In this document: positions 1 through 8,920 of the stretch, in pieces
Position numbering within the stretch: the first letter of the stretch is position 1
Layout of the letters: every line of letters starts with the position of its first letter
Assembly: GCF_024586915.1 (NCBI RefSeq)
Contig: NZ_JANBVS010000005.1
Location: 337,129 to 401,128 of the forward strand
Length of the DNA: 64,000 bases
Source: Bradyrhizobium sp. SRS-191
GTDB taxonomy: Bacteria > Pseudomonadota > Alphaproteobacteria > Rhizobiales > Xanthobacteraceae
Direction: 5' to 3'
Made by a program: the position numbers and the translations under genes
Notes under the pieces: generated by a model
What the model was told of the DNA's origin: nothing
The model's database searches: none
Seen by the model: the letters and a program-made list of their open reading frames with translations, nothing else

Positions 1-1
1 G

Positions 2-400
2 GTGCCCGCGGTGATCGCCTGGGCGCGCGGGCCGATGGCTGAACTCTCCGGCGACAGCCTGGCCGATCCGCGCGTCGACATCCGCGAGGGCGATGTCGTG
101 AAGCTGATCGCGGCCGCGCGAGGCAGCTACGATGCGATCCTGCTCGACGTCGACAATGGTCCGCAGGGCCTGACGCGCGAGTCCAATGACGCACTGTATG
201 ATCCCTCGGGCCTGCGCACGGCCTTCACGGCGCTGCGCCCCGGCGGCCTGCTCGCCGTGTGGTCGTCACATCCCGACGACCGCTTCGCCCCGCGCCTGCG
301 CAAATCCGGCTTCACCGCCGAGGAGATCAAGATCCGCGCTACGGGGCGCGGTGGCGGCGGCGCCCGTCACGTGATCTGGATTGCGACCAGGCCGGCGTAG
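2..400 (+). CDS. Spermidine-synthase-like methyltransferase-fold protein (C-terminal part)
   Basis: The 5' end lies outside the window; an open frame runs from the first bases to a stop at 400. The visible 132 residues contain a GDVVKLI stretch and YDAILLDVDNGPQGL, the acidic DVDNGP segment typical of spermine/spermidine-synthase-like Rossmann proteins, then LRPGGLLAVWSSHPD, a late methyltransferase-fold strand and loop. Base use is GC-rich, like the rest of the window. Whether it makes polyamines or is one of the many uncharacterised homologues cannot be decided from this fragment. Confidence 0.75.
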   Translation: MPAVIAWARGPMAELSGDSLADPRVDIREGDVVKLIAAARGSYDAILLDVDNGPQGLTRESNDALYDPSGLRTAFTALRPGGLLAVWSSHPDDRFAPRLRKSGFTAEEIKIRATGRGGGGARHVIWIATRPA

Positions 401-524
401 ACCCGAATAAGGTTGCCCGCAAAGCCCCCCTCACACTTACGATTGCGGTAAATTTGCACTCCCCTCCCCAACCAGGGAGAGATTACGTGACCGCATCATC
501 ACCATCCTAAAGATGCGTTTTCGT

Positions 525-552
525 TTGACACGACTGAGTGCAAAGCTAATCT
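525..552 (+). promoter_or_regulatory. Candidate sigma-70 promoter of the TIR-like gene
   Basis: A perfect TTGACA (525-530) is followed after 16 bases by TAATCT (547-552), a weak -10 match. It lies in AT-rich DNA about 45 bases before the TTG start at 598. Inference from position and sequence only. Confidence 0.35.
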
Positions 553-597
553 TAGAGACAAATTTTATTAGTTTAAAAATATTCTTGGGGCACCAAA

Positions 598-2043
598 TTG
601 TTAAAACCACCCGTTAAAATTTTCGTTGCCTATGGGCATGATCACCAGCTTCGAGATACGGTCTCAACTACTCTTGAGCGTCTCGCAAACCAGCTTGGCT
701 TTCGCATCACAGTTAAAGTTGTGACCGATTCAATCGTCCGAACCGGGACAGGCGCAGTTGGCAGCGAAGTCCATAAGACGCTCAAAGCGGTCGATGCAGC
801 GATTATCCTTCTCACATCTGACGATTACGCGATCTCCAAAAATGAATTCAATCGAATCAAAGACGCATCAGCAGACGTCCGACTTGATGCAAACGAACTC
901 ATCAAACGGATGGAGCGACGATCGCGTCAGAACGTAGTGTATGAGATTGGATACCTAAATGCAAAGATTGGCCAAGAACGTTACTATGTAATAGCAGATG
1001 ACGGCATTACCGCCTTCGCGAATTTGGGCGATGTTTTTAGAACCAAAAGCTTCGAGGGCAACATCGAACCATTGCTCAAGGAATTTCTAACTGACCGACT
1101 TAAACTTAAACTTGAACAGCGCCCTCTCTATCAGACGTCACGAGAAATCGAATATTTCGACTTCATTGAAGAACTAGAGAATCTTGACGATTCCGAGATA
1201 CTCGACGACTTCGAGAACGAGTTCTCCGAACTATTGAACGACGACGACCGGATTCTATACATATACGAAAGAATCGTATTTGATAGCTATTTTCAAGACT
1301 CAATCTGGTGGCGCAAGCAAATCTCGAAGATAAAAAGAAAATCCAAAGAACATCGACTGCTTGTATCGGGACTCAATCTAGTTCAAGAGTACATTGCAAG
1401 CTGGCGACCTCCAGAGAAAAAAGATTACTCGAACATCCGATTGGTCGCCACCGAACTCAAAGCCAAGATCACGGAAATTGAAGCGATTGGCGTCGCCCCA
1501 ATAGCCAGAATTGTGCTCTATGATTACTTAGGTCTCGCCCTGGATAAATGCGCGCGACGATCAATCGAAATCGGAAACATCAATGACGCCATAACTGATT
1601 GGCGCCTCGCTATATCGGCGCTAGACGCGACGCTCACTCTCGCCGCAGAATTTGAGGATGAGCAGTTACCACTTTGGCGAGGCTACGCCGCCTACAATAA
1701 AGCTCGAGTTCTTCGGCAATTGTCAGACCACGACAATTCAGTCGGAGCTGAATGGATGGCGACATTCCAAGAAGCAATTCGATTTCGCCACAAATGGACG
1801 CAAACCCCCGTTTTTTTGCCCAACATGGTCAAAGTTGGCCTGTTTACAGAGTACCTGCATGCCAAGGCCACTCGGATAGAAATGCGACAACCTGGCGAGA
1901 TTGGTGACTTCGCCATCAGCGATGAATTCGTCACTGAGGCCAGGAAGGAGTTTGAAGAGTGGTTAGCGGGGCCAGACCAAAATCGGGTCCGCCTTGCCCG
2001 AAATGTCATTGACACATGGAATAAGCTGAATAGCAAAACATAG
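598..2043 (+). CDS. TIR-like nucleotide-binding effector with helical C-terminal domain
   Basis: 481 residues from a TTG start preceded by TTGGGG. Residues 7-165 resemble the TIR-like domain of Pfam PF10137 (CAP12/Pycsar-effector TIR): a strand ending in AYGHD (11-15), a RTGTGAVGSEV loop (48-58), IILLTSDDY (69-77) and QNVVYEIGYL (111-120), whose Glu116 occupies the position of the conserved acidic residue. Proteins of this family are linked to NAD-degrading anti-phage or toxin functions. Residues 186-240 are very acidic; residues 300-440 are helical and weakly TPR-like. The gene is visibly AT-richer than both neighbours and has no evident partner gene, so it looks horizontally acquired. Single-gene defence is an inference; a housekeeping nucleotide-binding role is the alternative. 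Confidence 0.75.
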   Translation: MLKPPVKIFVAYGHDHQLRDTVSTTLERLANQLGFRITVKVVTDSIVRTGTGAVGSEVHKTLKAVDAAIILLTSDDYAISKNEFNRIKDASADVRLDANELIKRMERRSRQNVVYEIGYLNAKIGQERYYVIADDGITAFANLGDVFRTKSFEGNIEPLLKEFLTDRLKLKLEQRPLYQTSREIEYFDFIEELENLDDSEILDDFENEFSELLNDDDRILYIYERIVFDSYFQDSIWWRKQISKIKRKSKEHRLLVSGLNLVQEYIASWRPPEKKDYSNIRLVATELKAKITEIEAIGVAPIARIVLYDYLGLALDKCARRSIEIGNINDAITDWRLAISALDATLTLAAEFEDEQLPLWRGYAAYNKARVLRQLSDHDNSVGAEWMATFQEAIRFRHKWTQTPVFLPNMVKVGLFTEYLHAKATRIEMRQPGEIGDFAISDEFVTEARKEFEEWLAGPDQNRVRLARNVIDTWNKLNSKT

Positions 2044-2184
2044 GCTGATAGGCGTCGCCGTAGTCCAACAAGGCACCCTACCAGTCTTTACATTACGCGG
2101 CGCGCACGCGGACCGGACGAGAATGGATTAAACACAGCATCCTCCCGCGCATTAATCTGATATGGCCCTATTTCCTTTGTTCGC

Positions 2185-4050
2185 ATGGCTTCGCTAGGGC
2201 TCATTGGCATGACCGTCGATCTTTTGAAGGACACCAAGTCCTATCCGCGGATGACGCGCTGGTTCAATCCGCTGCTTCTGATCAAGCTCCTCAACAACGT
2301 CGTCACCTCAGCGATGTTCGGCCAGTATGCCGACCGGCGCCTGATGGTCGCCGCGCTCGATACGGTGGCGCCCGAGGAGCACATGGCGCGCGCGACGGCG
2401 TTCGCGCGAGGGCTCAGCCCGACGACGAAGGGCCCCGTCTGGATCGACTTCGTCGCCGACCTCGGCGACGGCTTCGACAGCACCTATGCTGTCGCCTGCC
2501 TGCTCGCCCGCCAGACATTGGAGTTCGGCGGCGAAACTCTGCCGCGCGGCGAGATGCTGATCATGGGCGGCGACGAGGTCTACCCGCTCGCCAATGCCCA
2601 GACCTACCGGAATCAACTGCGCAAGCCTTACCAATGGGCCTCTCCCGACCACGACAAGACCGACGACGACGGCGTTCCGTTGTTCGCGATCCCCGGCAAT
2701 CATGACTGGTATGACGGGCTGGTGCAGTTCCTGGCCTATTTCACCCGGCCGACACCGACCCATTTCGGCTCGTGGCGGACGCAGCAGAAGCGCAGCTATT
2801 TCGCGATCCAGCTCACCGAGAGCTGGTGGCTGTGGGCGATGGACATCCAGCTCGCCGACAACATGGACCAGCCGCAGGCGGACTACTTCAAGCTCATCGC
2901 CCAGTCGGACCAGCTCAAGCCGGGATCGAAGATCATCCTGTGCACCGCGGAGCCTGGCTGGCTCTACACCGACACCAATATGAGATCATGGGAAATCGTC
3001 GACTACGTCCTCGGCATTGCAAGGAAGGCCGACAAGGCGCTGACGATCCCGCTGCTGCTCTCCGGCGACACCCATCATTACAGCCGCTACCACGCTGAAG
3101 ACGGCACGCAGTTCGTGACGTCGGGTGGCGGCGGCGCCTTCCTGCACCCGACCCACCAACTGGAGAAGAACGTCAGCGTGCGCTGGACCGGCACGAAGGT
3201 CCCGCTGACGCTCGCCGACAAGCCTGATGGCAAGGAGCCCGCCGTCTACCCGTCGATGCACACCAGCCGTGAGCTTCTCTGGCGCAATCTGTGGTTCGCG
3301 CTGACGAATTGGGATTTCTCGATCCTCATGGGCCTGGTGTATTTCGCCGTCGGCGTCCTGGTCGGTTTGCGCAACGAGATCGACATCTACGTTCTCGTGG
3401 CGCTGGCGTTCGGCGCAGGCATCATCGGCTACACGACGCGACAGGAGCACGTCTCGCTCGCCGACATCTTCAACAAATGGCAGCGCCGTCACATCAGGAC
3501 GGAGTTCGACGAGATCGACCGGGAAAACGTGCCGATCCAGTTCAAGAAGGCGCTGGTCGTCATCGGCACGAGCGTGCTGCACGCAGCCGCCCACATCGTC
3601 ACCGCGCTGGCGGCCGCCATCTTCTTCAGGGAGATCAATGGCGATCCCTTTCCCGCGGGTCATCCCTGGTACAGCGTCTGGACATGGCTCGGCCTGCTCG
3701 CATTGGAAATGGGCGCGGTCGGCTCCGTGCTCGGCAGCAGCTATTTCGGCCTCAACATGCTCATCACCTGCCGCTGGCTGCGGATGAACCGCAACGACGC
3801 CTTCAGCGCGCTGCGCATCGGCCACTACAACAATTTCCTCCGGCTGCGCATCGAAGGCGACGACGTCCAGGTCCACGCCATCGGCCTCGAGCGCGTGCCT
3901 GCGCGTCATGAATGGAGGGCGAACCCCGCCTGCCAGGCCGGCAATCCTGCACAGCCGCAATGGATTGCGGCGACTCCCTTGCAGCCGCACCTGATCGAAA
4001 AATTCGTGGTCTCCGGCAGATCCGGGCCTGCGACGCGCCCCGAAGCCTGA
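2185..4050 (+). CDS. Metallophosphoesterase with C-terminal membrane segments
   Basis: 621 residues. The N-terminal half is a calcineurin-like phosphoesterase: ADLGDGFDS (divergent motif I), GGDEVYPLA (GD motif), GNHDWYDG (the classic GNHD metal-binding motif) and SGDTHHYSRY near the end of the catalytic domain. After about residue 370 come four or five hydrophobic segments (for example MGLVYFAVGVLVGL and VLVALAFGAGIIGY), so the enzyme is probably anchored in the inner membrane with the catalytic domain on one face. The substrate is unknown. A second ATG at 2209 is a possible start. The stop is about 100 bases from the convergent hydrolase gene. Confidence 0.75.
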   Translation: MASLGLIGMTVDLLKDTKSYPRMTRWFNPLLLIKLLNNVVTSAMFGQYADRRLMVAALDTVAPEEHMARATAFARGLSPTTKGPVWIDFVADLGDGFDSTYAVACLLARQTLEFGGETLPRGEMLIMGGDEVYPLANAQTYRNQLRKPYQWASPDHDKTDDDGVPLFAIPGNHDWYDGLVQFLAYFTRPTPTHFGSWRTQQKRSYFAIQLTESWWLWAMDIQLADNMDQPQADYFKLIAQSDQLKPGSKIILCTAEPGWLYTDTNMRSWEIVDYVLGIARKADKALTIPLLLSGDTHHYSRYHAEDGTQFVTSGGGGAFLHPTHQLEKNVSVRWTGTKVPLTLADKPDGKEPAVYPSMHTSRELLWRNLWFALTNWDFSILMGLVYFAVGVLVGLRNEIDIYVLVALAFGAGIIGYTTRQEHVSLADIFNKWQRRHIRTEFDEIDRENVPIQFKKALVVIGTSVLHAAAHIVTALAAAIFFREINGDPFPAGHPWYSVWTWLGLLALEMGAVGSVLGSSYFGLNMLITCRWLRMNRNDAFSALRIGHYNNFLRLRIEGDDVQVHAIGLERVPARHEWRANPACQAGNPAQPQWIAATPLQPHLIEKFVVSGRSGPATRPEA

Positions 4051-4157
4051 CCATGTCAAGGGCAATGGGACGAAATCAGCATGACGGCCGGCCCATCCCG
4101 CTCTATGCTGTGGCCGCTGCCGGTGGTAGCCGCGAGTTACGACTTATCTGTTCCGTG

Positions 4158-6056
4158 CTACGGCATGGAATACCGGCGCGCCGGCAGCACTTTAGTTTGT
4201 CTTGCGAGGTCGCGTCCCGACGGGGCGAGGTCGGCAAGAGGACGCCGCAGCGGCAAGCGGAGTGCGGTCCGCAGTTCCGTGACGGCATCCGGTTCGAGCG
4301 ACCGGTCCGTGTAGCGGCAGTGCGCGAAGCCCTTCGTCACCCGGAGCTTCACATCCTTGATCCACTCGCCGAAGCATGGCCGCAGCGGACCGGCGATCGG
4401 GTCGCCCGCGATCAGCCCCGTATAGGGAAAGTACAGGTTCGTCCAGCGCGTCAGAGCGAACAGCCCGCCATGATGCGGCACCTGAACTGACCGGGTCCGA
4501 CGCGGGCTTTGCTCGTCCTTGTAGGCATGGGTGAACGTGAACACCTTCCGAAAGATCCCTGCCGCCGGACTTGGAATTTGTTCGGTCTGCGGAGGACAGG
4601 TGGGAAAGGAACGCTCGCGAACAAGGTCGGCGAATTCGGTGGCCGCATCCAGGTTCAGCAGCCAGCGGGCATGCGCGAGCGGCGAGCCCGCGGTGACGAA
4701 ATCGCTGACGCGCCAGAGAAAGCCGTTACGCCGGTACTCCAGCCATGCGGCATGCTGCATCGACTGCACCTGATCGACCCCGACGGCCCCGTCGTGAAGG
4801 GGACGCGGATTGAGAAGATCCTCGAGCGCCCGCAGCGCGCGGCTGCTGGTTGTCGGCACCGCCTCGCGGCTGCGGGCATGCCGTGCCCATGCATGGCTGA
4901 GGATGTCGTAGGCGATCACGCTGCCGAGGCTGTGGCCATAGACGATGATGCGCGCGTAGCGTCCGCCGTCGTGCAAGGCTTCGAGCAGCTTGGTGCCGGC
5001 CTCGCGGATTTCCTGCCGGCGCGCGATGTTCTCTGCCCGGGGCTCGAGGTAGCGCGCGGCGTCCCCGGCATAACCGACGACGAACTCGTCGCGCAACGCC
5101 TTGAGCGCGAAGGAACCTATGGCCGGCAGCGCGACCAGCGTGCCGCCCGCAATGCCCTTGAGCCAGCCGGACACATCCAGCGTCATCAGCCACGCGAACG
5201 CGATGATCACGGGGACCAGCAGGATGCGGATCAGCCAGACGAGCCGGATCAACGTCGGCGGAATCCGCGAGTCGCGCGACAGGATCAGTCGCAGCATCCA
5301 GCCGTAGACCTGCGCGACGGTGGTGTCGCGGATCAGGTGCGCCCAATATAGTTCGTAGATGTCGGTGGTCGGCCGCGCCGCGTCGCTGCGAGGCACTGTG
5401 GCCACCCGCATCTCGAACAGCGGCGAGACATAGTCCGGCTTCACGAAGTGCAGATCGCCCGCATCAGGATCGAAGATGTTCGCGACGAACCCGCGCAACA
5501 ATTGGCCGGGGCGCTGCTCGCCGATGCCGTGAACGACGATGACCGCTTGCCGATCGCGACGGCGGCTGCGCTCGGCCTGCACCAATATGCGACCTATTCT
5601 CGTCAGCGCGCCCTGCCAGGCCTCTAGGCTGGCGCGCAGTTCGGCTTCGCTTTCGATCCCGCTGTGCTGGATGCGCAGCCGGGACGTGCCGTTCGGCCGC
5701 GGAGACAGCCGGAAGGCCACGCGTGCTTTGGCTGGCGCATCGTCCAATGCGACGATGATCTCGTAGCTGCGATGTGGCGGCTGCCCCGCCGCCCTGACCG
5801 GCGCCGGATGCCAAGTCAGCGATGTGACTTGTCCACGTCCGGGCCCACCAGAACCGATCCACTGCGACCGTCGGTGGACGGTCGCGTCCGGCAGGAGGAC
5901 GATCGCGTTTGACGTAGGAGAAAGCGTGCATCCGTCACCAAGCCAATGGCCGACGACGGCCGGCTCGAACAGATATTCGGCGACTTCCGCCGTCGGATAA
6001 GGCAGTTCGAGCGCAACGCGGACCGACGGTCGCGGCAGAGCTGTCGTGACAGTCAC
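4158..6056 (-). CDS. SRPBCC-like domain fused to a membrane-spanning alpha/beta hydrolase
   Basis: About 632 residues. Roughly residues 10-160 look like an SRPBCC/AHSA1-type ligand-binding domain: LELPYPTAEVAEYLFEP, then VGHWLGDGC and repeated beta-strand-like segments. From about 170 a serine-hydrolase domain begins with AVIVVHGIGEQRPGQ (oxyanion-hole region) and contains the nucleophile elbow GHSLGS (about 380), with two or three hydrophobic segments between them (IRILLVPVIIAFAWLMTL and following). GTG at 6056 is preferred because TTGGGGAGA precedes it; an in-frame TTG lies at 6071. The hydrolase part resembles lipase/esterase-like proteins seen in many proteobacteria. The substrate is unknown and the domain combination is unusual. 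Confidence 0.65.
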   Translation of the reverse strand: MTVTTALPRPSVRVALELPYPTAEVAEYLFEPAVVGHWLGDGCTLSPTSNAIVLLPDATVHRRSQWIGSGGPGRGQVTSLTWHPAPVRAAGQPPHRSYEIIVALDDAPAKARVAFRLSPRPNGTSRLRIQHSGIESEAELRASLEAWQGALTRIGRILVQAERSRRRDRQAVIVVHGIGEQRPGQLLRGFVANIFDPDAGDLHFVKPDYVSPLFEMRVATVPRSDAARPTTDIYELYWAHLIRDTTVAQVYGWMLRLILSRDSRIPPTLIRLVWLIRILLVPVIIAFAWLMTLDVSGWLKGIAGGTLVALPAIGSFALKALRDEFVVGYAGDAARYLEPRAENIARRQEIREAGTKLLEALHDGGRYARIIVYGHSLGSVIAYDILSHAWARHARSREAVPTTSSRALRALEDLLNPRPLHDGAVGVDQVQSMQHAAWLEYRRNGFLWRVSDFVTAGSPLAHARWLLNLDAATEFADLVRERSFPTCPPQTEQIPSPAAGIFRKVFTFTHAYKDEQSPRRTRSVQVPHHGGLFALTRWTNLYFPYTGLIAGDPIAGPLRPCFGEWIKDVKLRVTKGFAHCRYTDRSLEPDAVTELRTALRLPLRRPLADLAPSGRDLARQTKVLPARRYSMP

Positions 6057-6563
6057 AGCCAATCTCCCCAATCACCACGTCGCAGAACGGCACGACGGCG
6101 AGCCCACGACGGAGAGCCGCGTGCAGCAATACGGACGTTTGCAGCGCCGACCGCCATATCGCGGTCAGGGCGAGTTGCTACGAGACTACACCCAATGCAG
6201 GTCGGGCGGGAGCTTGCGGCGGAACTTTTTTGGCTCATGCCGTGCCATCGAGGTGGCAACGAACTCTTGCAGAGAATGACCATGGTCGCGACCATGATTG
6301 CGATGCAAACGACGCCGTTCACTCTGACCTGTTAGCGGCAACGTGATCGCACGCGAAGTATTGCGTATGTCGCCGATCGCTGACGCCATCGCGCGTCCAG
6401 GACGGACTACACTGCAGCGCGTCAGCGACAATGCTCGTAGGCGTGTCCGGAACCGCAGAGAGGCCGCCGAGTTGCAGAACAAGCGGAGGAGGACCACGCA
6501 TTGAGCACCACGCGTCCACCACATCCCCGCTTCATTCGGCATGTCTTGGAAAGAGAGGCGACC
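6057..6563. other. Intergenic region without a convincing gene
   Basis: About 500 bases between the divergent hydrolase and small secreted-protein genes. Several short open frames cross it on both strands, but none has a recognisable protein or good ribosome binding site. It should hold the promoters of both flanking genes. No repeat or RNA gene was seen. Confidence 0.5.
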
Positions 6564-6833
6564 ATGAAAACATCCCTTCTTCTTGCCGGCGCGTTGATCG
6601 TCGGTTCCTTGGCTCCGGCGCTCGCTGACGAGTACTACGTCGTGCAGGGACCGAGTCACCGCTGCACCATCACCACCACCCGCCCCGCCGACCGCGAGGT
6701 CGTGACGCAGATCGGGCCGATGGCGTTCACCAGCCGCGTGGAGGCCGAGGATCGCATCAAGCAAACGAAGGTCTGCGAGGACGAAGGCACCGTCGGGAGC
6801 AGCAGCACCACCACGATCATCAAGGAGAAGTAG
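6564..6833 (+). CDS. Small secreted hypothetical protein
   Basis: 89 residues. The ATG at 6564 follows GGAAAGAGAGG and gives a clean signal peptide (MKTSLLLAGALIVGSLAPALA) with probable cleavage after ALA. The mature protein is short, polar and contains two cysteines (HRCTI and KVCED) that could form a disulfide, ending in a serine/threonine-rich tail. It resembles small conserved periplasmic proteins of Bradyrhizobiaceae without known function. A strong terminator follows 36 bases downstream, so it is probably a single-gene transcript. Confidence 0.75.
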   Translation: MKTSLLLAGALIVGSLAPALADEYYVVQGPSHRCTITTTRPADREVVTQIGPMAFTSRVEAEDRIKQTKVCEDEGTVGSSSTTTIIKEK

Positions 6834-6868
6834 TCGGCGGCGGCTTCCTGGAATTCTCCGGGGATGTG

Positions 6869-6904
6869 AAAGGTCGTGCCCCTTCCAGGGGCGCGGCCTT
6901 TCTG
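6869..6904 (+). terminator. Rho-independent terminator of the small secreted-protein gene
   Basis: A 14-bp stem (6869-6882 with 6888-6901, two G-T pairs) with a 5-base loop ends in TTT. It lies 36 bases after the stop at 6833. Confidence 0.8.
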
Positions 6905-7065
6905 ATTCCGCGCGACACGTCAGAGACCACACTACTCGTCGCCCGGCGCGGTCTGCGCCGGATCATGCATCGATCTCCCTTCCTGCAACCCGGTCGCAGC
7001 AACAGAGAGGTTGCGTTCCATGGCCGCCTTGAGTACGTCGCAGCTCTCGGCCGGATCAGGACATC

Positions 7066-7956
7066 ATGCTTTCGCAATCGCTCAAGCTCGCCGTCGGCAG
7101 TCTCGTGGTCGGGACCATCGTGCTCGGGCTGAAGTTTATCGCCTATTGGCTGACCGGCTCTGTTGCCCTCTACTCCGACGCGGTCGAGAGCATCGTCAAC
7201 GTCGTCACGGCGGTGGTCGCGCTGCTCGCGGTGCGCATTGCCGCCAAGCCGCCGGACGCGAATCACCCTTTCGGCCACCACAAGGTCGAGTACTTCAGCG
7301 CGGTGATCGAAGGCGTCATGATCGTCGTCGCGGCGCTGCTGATCATCCACGAGGCCTACGGCAATTTCCGCGACCCGCAGCCGTTCTCGGCCCCGGTCGA
7401 GGGCCTGGCCGTCAATGGCTTCGCCAGCGTCGTCAATGCCGCCTGGTGCTGGCTGCTGATCACGCGAGGCAAGCGGCTGCGCTCGCCGGCGCTGGTGGCG
7501 GATGGCCGGCATCTCCTGACCGACGTCATCTCCTCGGGCGGTGTGGTGATCGGGCTCGGCCTCGCGGTGGTGCTGAAGCTGCCCATTCTCGATCCTGCCC
7601 TGGCCTTGCTCGTCGCGGTCAACATCCTGTGGTCCGGATGGCAGGTGCTGAAGGAATCGACCGGCGGGCTGATGGACGAGGCCGTCTCCGACGCCACGCT
7701 CGCGCGCATCCGCCAGATCATCAGCGAGCACGCCGAGGGCGCGCTGGAGGCCCACGACGTCCGCACCCGCCATGCCGGCAAGCTCACCTTCATCGAGTTT
7801 CACCTGGTCGTTCCCGGCGAGATGTCGGTCAACCAGGCGCATGAGATCTGCGACCGCATCGAAGCCGCCCTGCGCGAGGACGACGAGCACAGCTGGATCA
7901 CCATCCACGTCGAGCCGGAAAACAAGGCCAAGCATTCCGGCGTGGTGGTGCTGTGA
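7066..7956 (+). CDS. Cation diffusion facilitator family metal efflux transporter
   Basis: 296 residues. Inner-membrane antiporter exporting divalent metal ions (Zn, Fe, Co or Cd). The N-terminal part has five or six membrane segments. LYSDAVESIVN carries the conserved acidic metal-site residue of helix 2, HPFGHHKVEYFSAV is the signature loop, and a second acidic site sits in HLLTDVISS. The last 90 residues are the cytoplasmic dimerisation domain (AHDVRTRHAGKLTFIEFHL). It is of the FieF/YiiP type, but the metal cannot be told. A terminator follows at 8174. Confidence 0.9.
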   Translation: MLSQSLKLAVGSLVVGTIVLGLKFIAYWLTGSVALYSDAVESIVNVVTAVVALLAVRIAAKPPDANHPFGHHKVEYFSAVIEGVMIVVAALLIIHEAYGNFRDPQPFSAPVEGLAVNGFASVVNAAWCWLLITRGKRLRSPALVADGRHLLTDVISSGGVVIGLGLAVVLKLPILDPALALLVAVNILWSGWQVLKESTGGLMDEAVSDATLARIRQIISEHAEGALEAHDVRTRHAGKLTFIEFHLVVPGEMSVNQAHEICDRIEAALREDDEHSWITIHVEPENKAKHSGVVVL

Positions 7957-8173
7957 CTGCGGCGCCCTGACATGGGCATCAGCCTCCATGAGCCTCGCGC
8001 GACAGCCGCTGGTCGCCCCCTGAAGGCTCCAGCCGCCCACTGATGCAGCGCCGTCTGCCCGCGACGGCATGGCCGCAAACGCGGCCTGCGACAGTCTGTG
8101 ACGGGGTGTCGCCAAGACTGCAACATGTTGCGGCAACGCTCATTTTCGCCCATTTTTCCGATTGACGGCAACA

Positions 8174-8202
8174 CGGGGCGCTGAAATGGTGCCCCGGTTT
8201 TT
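8174..8202 (+). terminator. Rho-independent terminator after the cation transporter
   Basis: Stem CGGGGCGC (8174-8181) with GTGCCCCG (8189-8196), seven-base loop, then GTTTTT. It separates the cation transporter from the TRAP operon. The remaining 360-base gap holds no gene and presumably the TRAP promoter. Confidence 0.75.
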
Positions 8203-8315
8203 GAGAGCCTGCCGGGCCGGATAGGCCGCTGCGCCGCATGCCGCGCAGCCAAGAACGGGCCATGGGGCGGTCGCAAGACGTTGGCGGCCGTTAAGACATT
8301 GGGGGAGGATCAGCG

Positions 8316-8897
8316 TTGCAAGCGTTGCTGAAATTGAGCCGTGGGATCGATGGGTTTACCGCCTGGACCGGCAAGCGGCTGGCGTGGCTGATCCTGCTGG
8401 CCGTCATCATCTCGACCGTCAACGCCATCATCCGCAAGACGCTCGACACCTCGTCGAACTCCTGGCTGGAGCTGCAATGGGTGCTGTTCGCCGCAGTGTT
8501 CCTGCTGTGCTCGCCCTGGACCCTCCTCGACAACGAGCACATCCGCATCGACATCATCAATGCGATGATGCCGAAATGGCTGCGTGATACCATCGACGTC
8601 GTGGGTCACCTGCTGTTCCTGATGCCGCTCTGCATCGTCATGATCATCACCAGCGTGCCGTTCTTCCTGCGCTCGTTCGAGATCAACGAGCAATCCAGCA
8701 ATGCCGGCGGCCTGCCGCAATGGCCGGCAAAATCCCTGATCATGATCGGCTTCGTTTTCCTGCTGGTGCAGGGCATCTCCGAGCTGATCAAGCGCATCGC
8801 CGTGATGCGCGGGCTCATTCCTGATCCGCACGCTGCGAAGTCCCACGGGATCGAAGCCGAGGTCGAGCACCTCGTCGAAGCGATCGAAAAGAAATAA
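8316..8897 (+). CDS. TRAP transporter small permease (DctQ/TakQ type)
   Basis: 193 residues from a TTG start with GGGGGAGGA just upstream. Four hydrophobic segments (LAWLILLAVIISTVNAI, WVLFAAVFLLCSPWTLL, VVGHLLFLMPLCIVMII and SLIMIGFVFLLVQGISEL) and the ELQW motif are typical of the DctQ subunit. It pairs with the large permease 23 bases downstream. The two TakP-like binding proteins convergent to this pair suggest import of 2-oxo acids or related organic anions driven by sodium. Confidence 0.88.
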   Translation: MQALLKLSRGIDGFTAWTGKRLAWLILLAVIISTVNAIIRKTLDTSSNSWLELQWVLFAAVFLLCSPWTLLDNEHIRIDIINAMMPKWLRDTIDVVGHLLFLMPLCIVMIITSVPFFLRSFEINEQSSNAGGLPQWPAKSLIMIGFVFLLVQGISELIKRIAVMRGLIPDPHAAKSHGIEAEVEHLVEAIEKK

Positions 8898-8920
8898 GCG
8901 GCGGGCTGGGGGATACTTCA

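Noticed and set aside
2986..4065. 359-residue minus-strand frame opposite the metallophosphoesterase
   Set aside because: Composition typical of antisense of a GC-rich gene; the plus-strand frame has clear catalytic motifs.
6186..6932. 248-residue minus-strand reading frame across the small secreted-protein gene
   Set aside because: Arginine-rich, no known motif, and it overlaps a small gene with good ribosome site and signal peptide.
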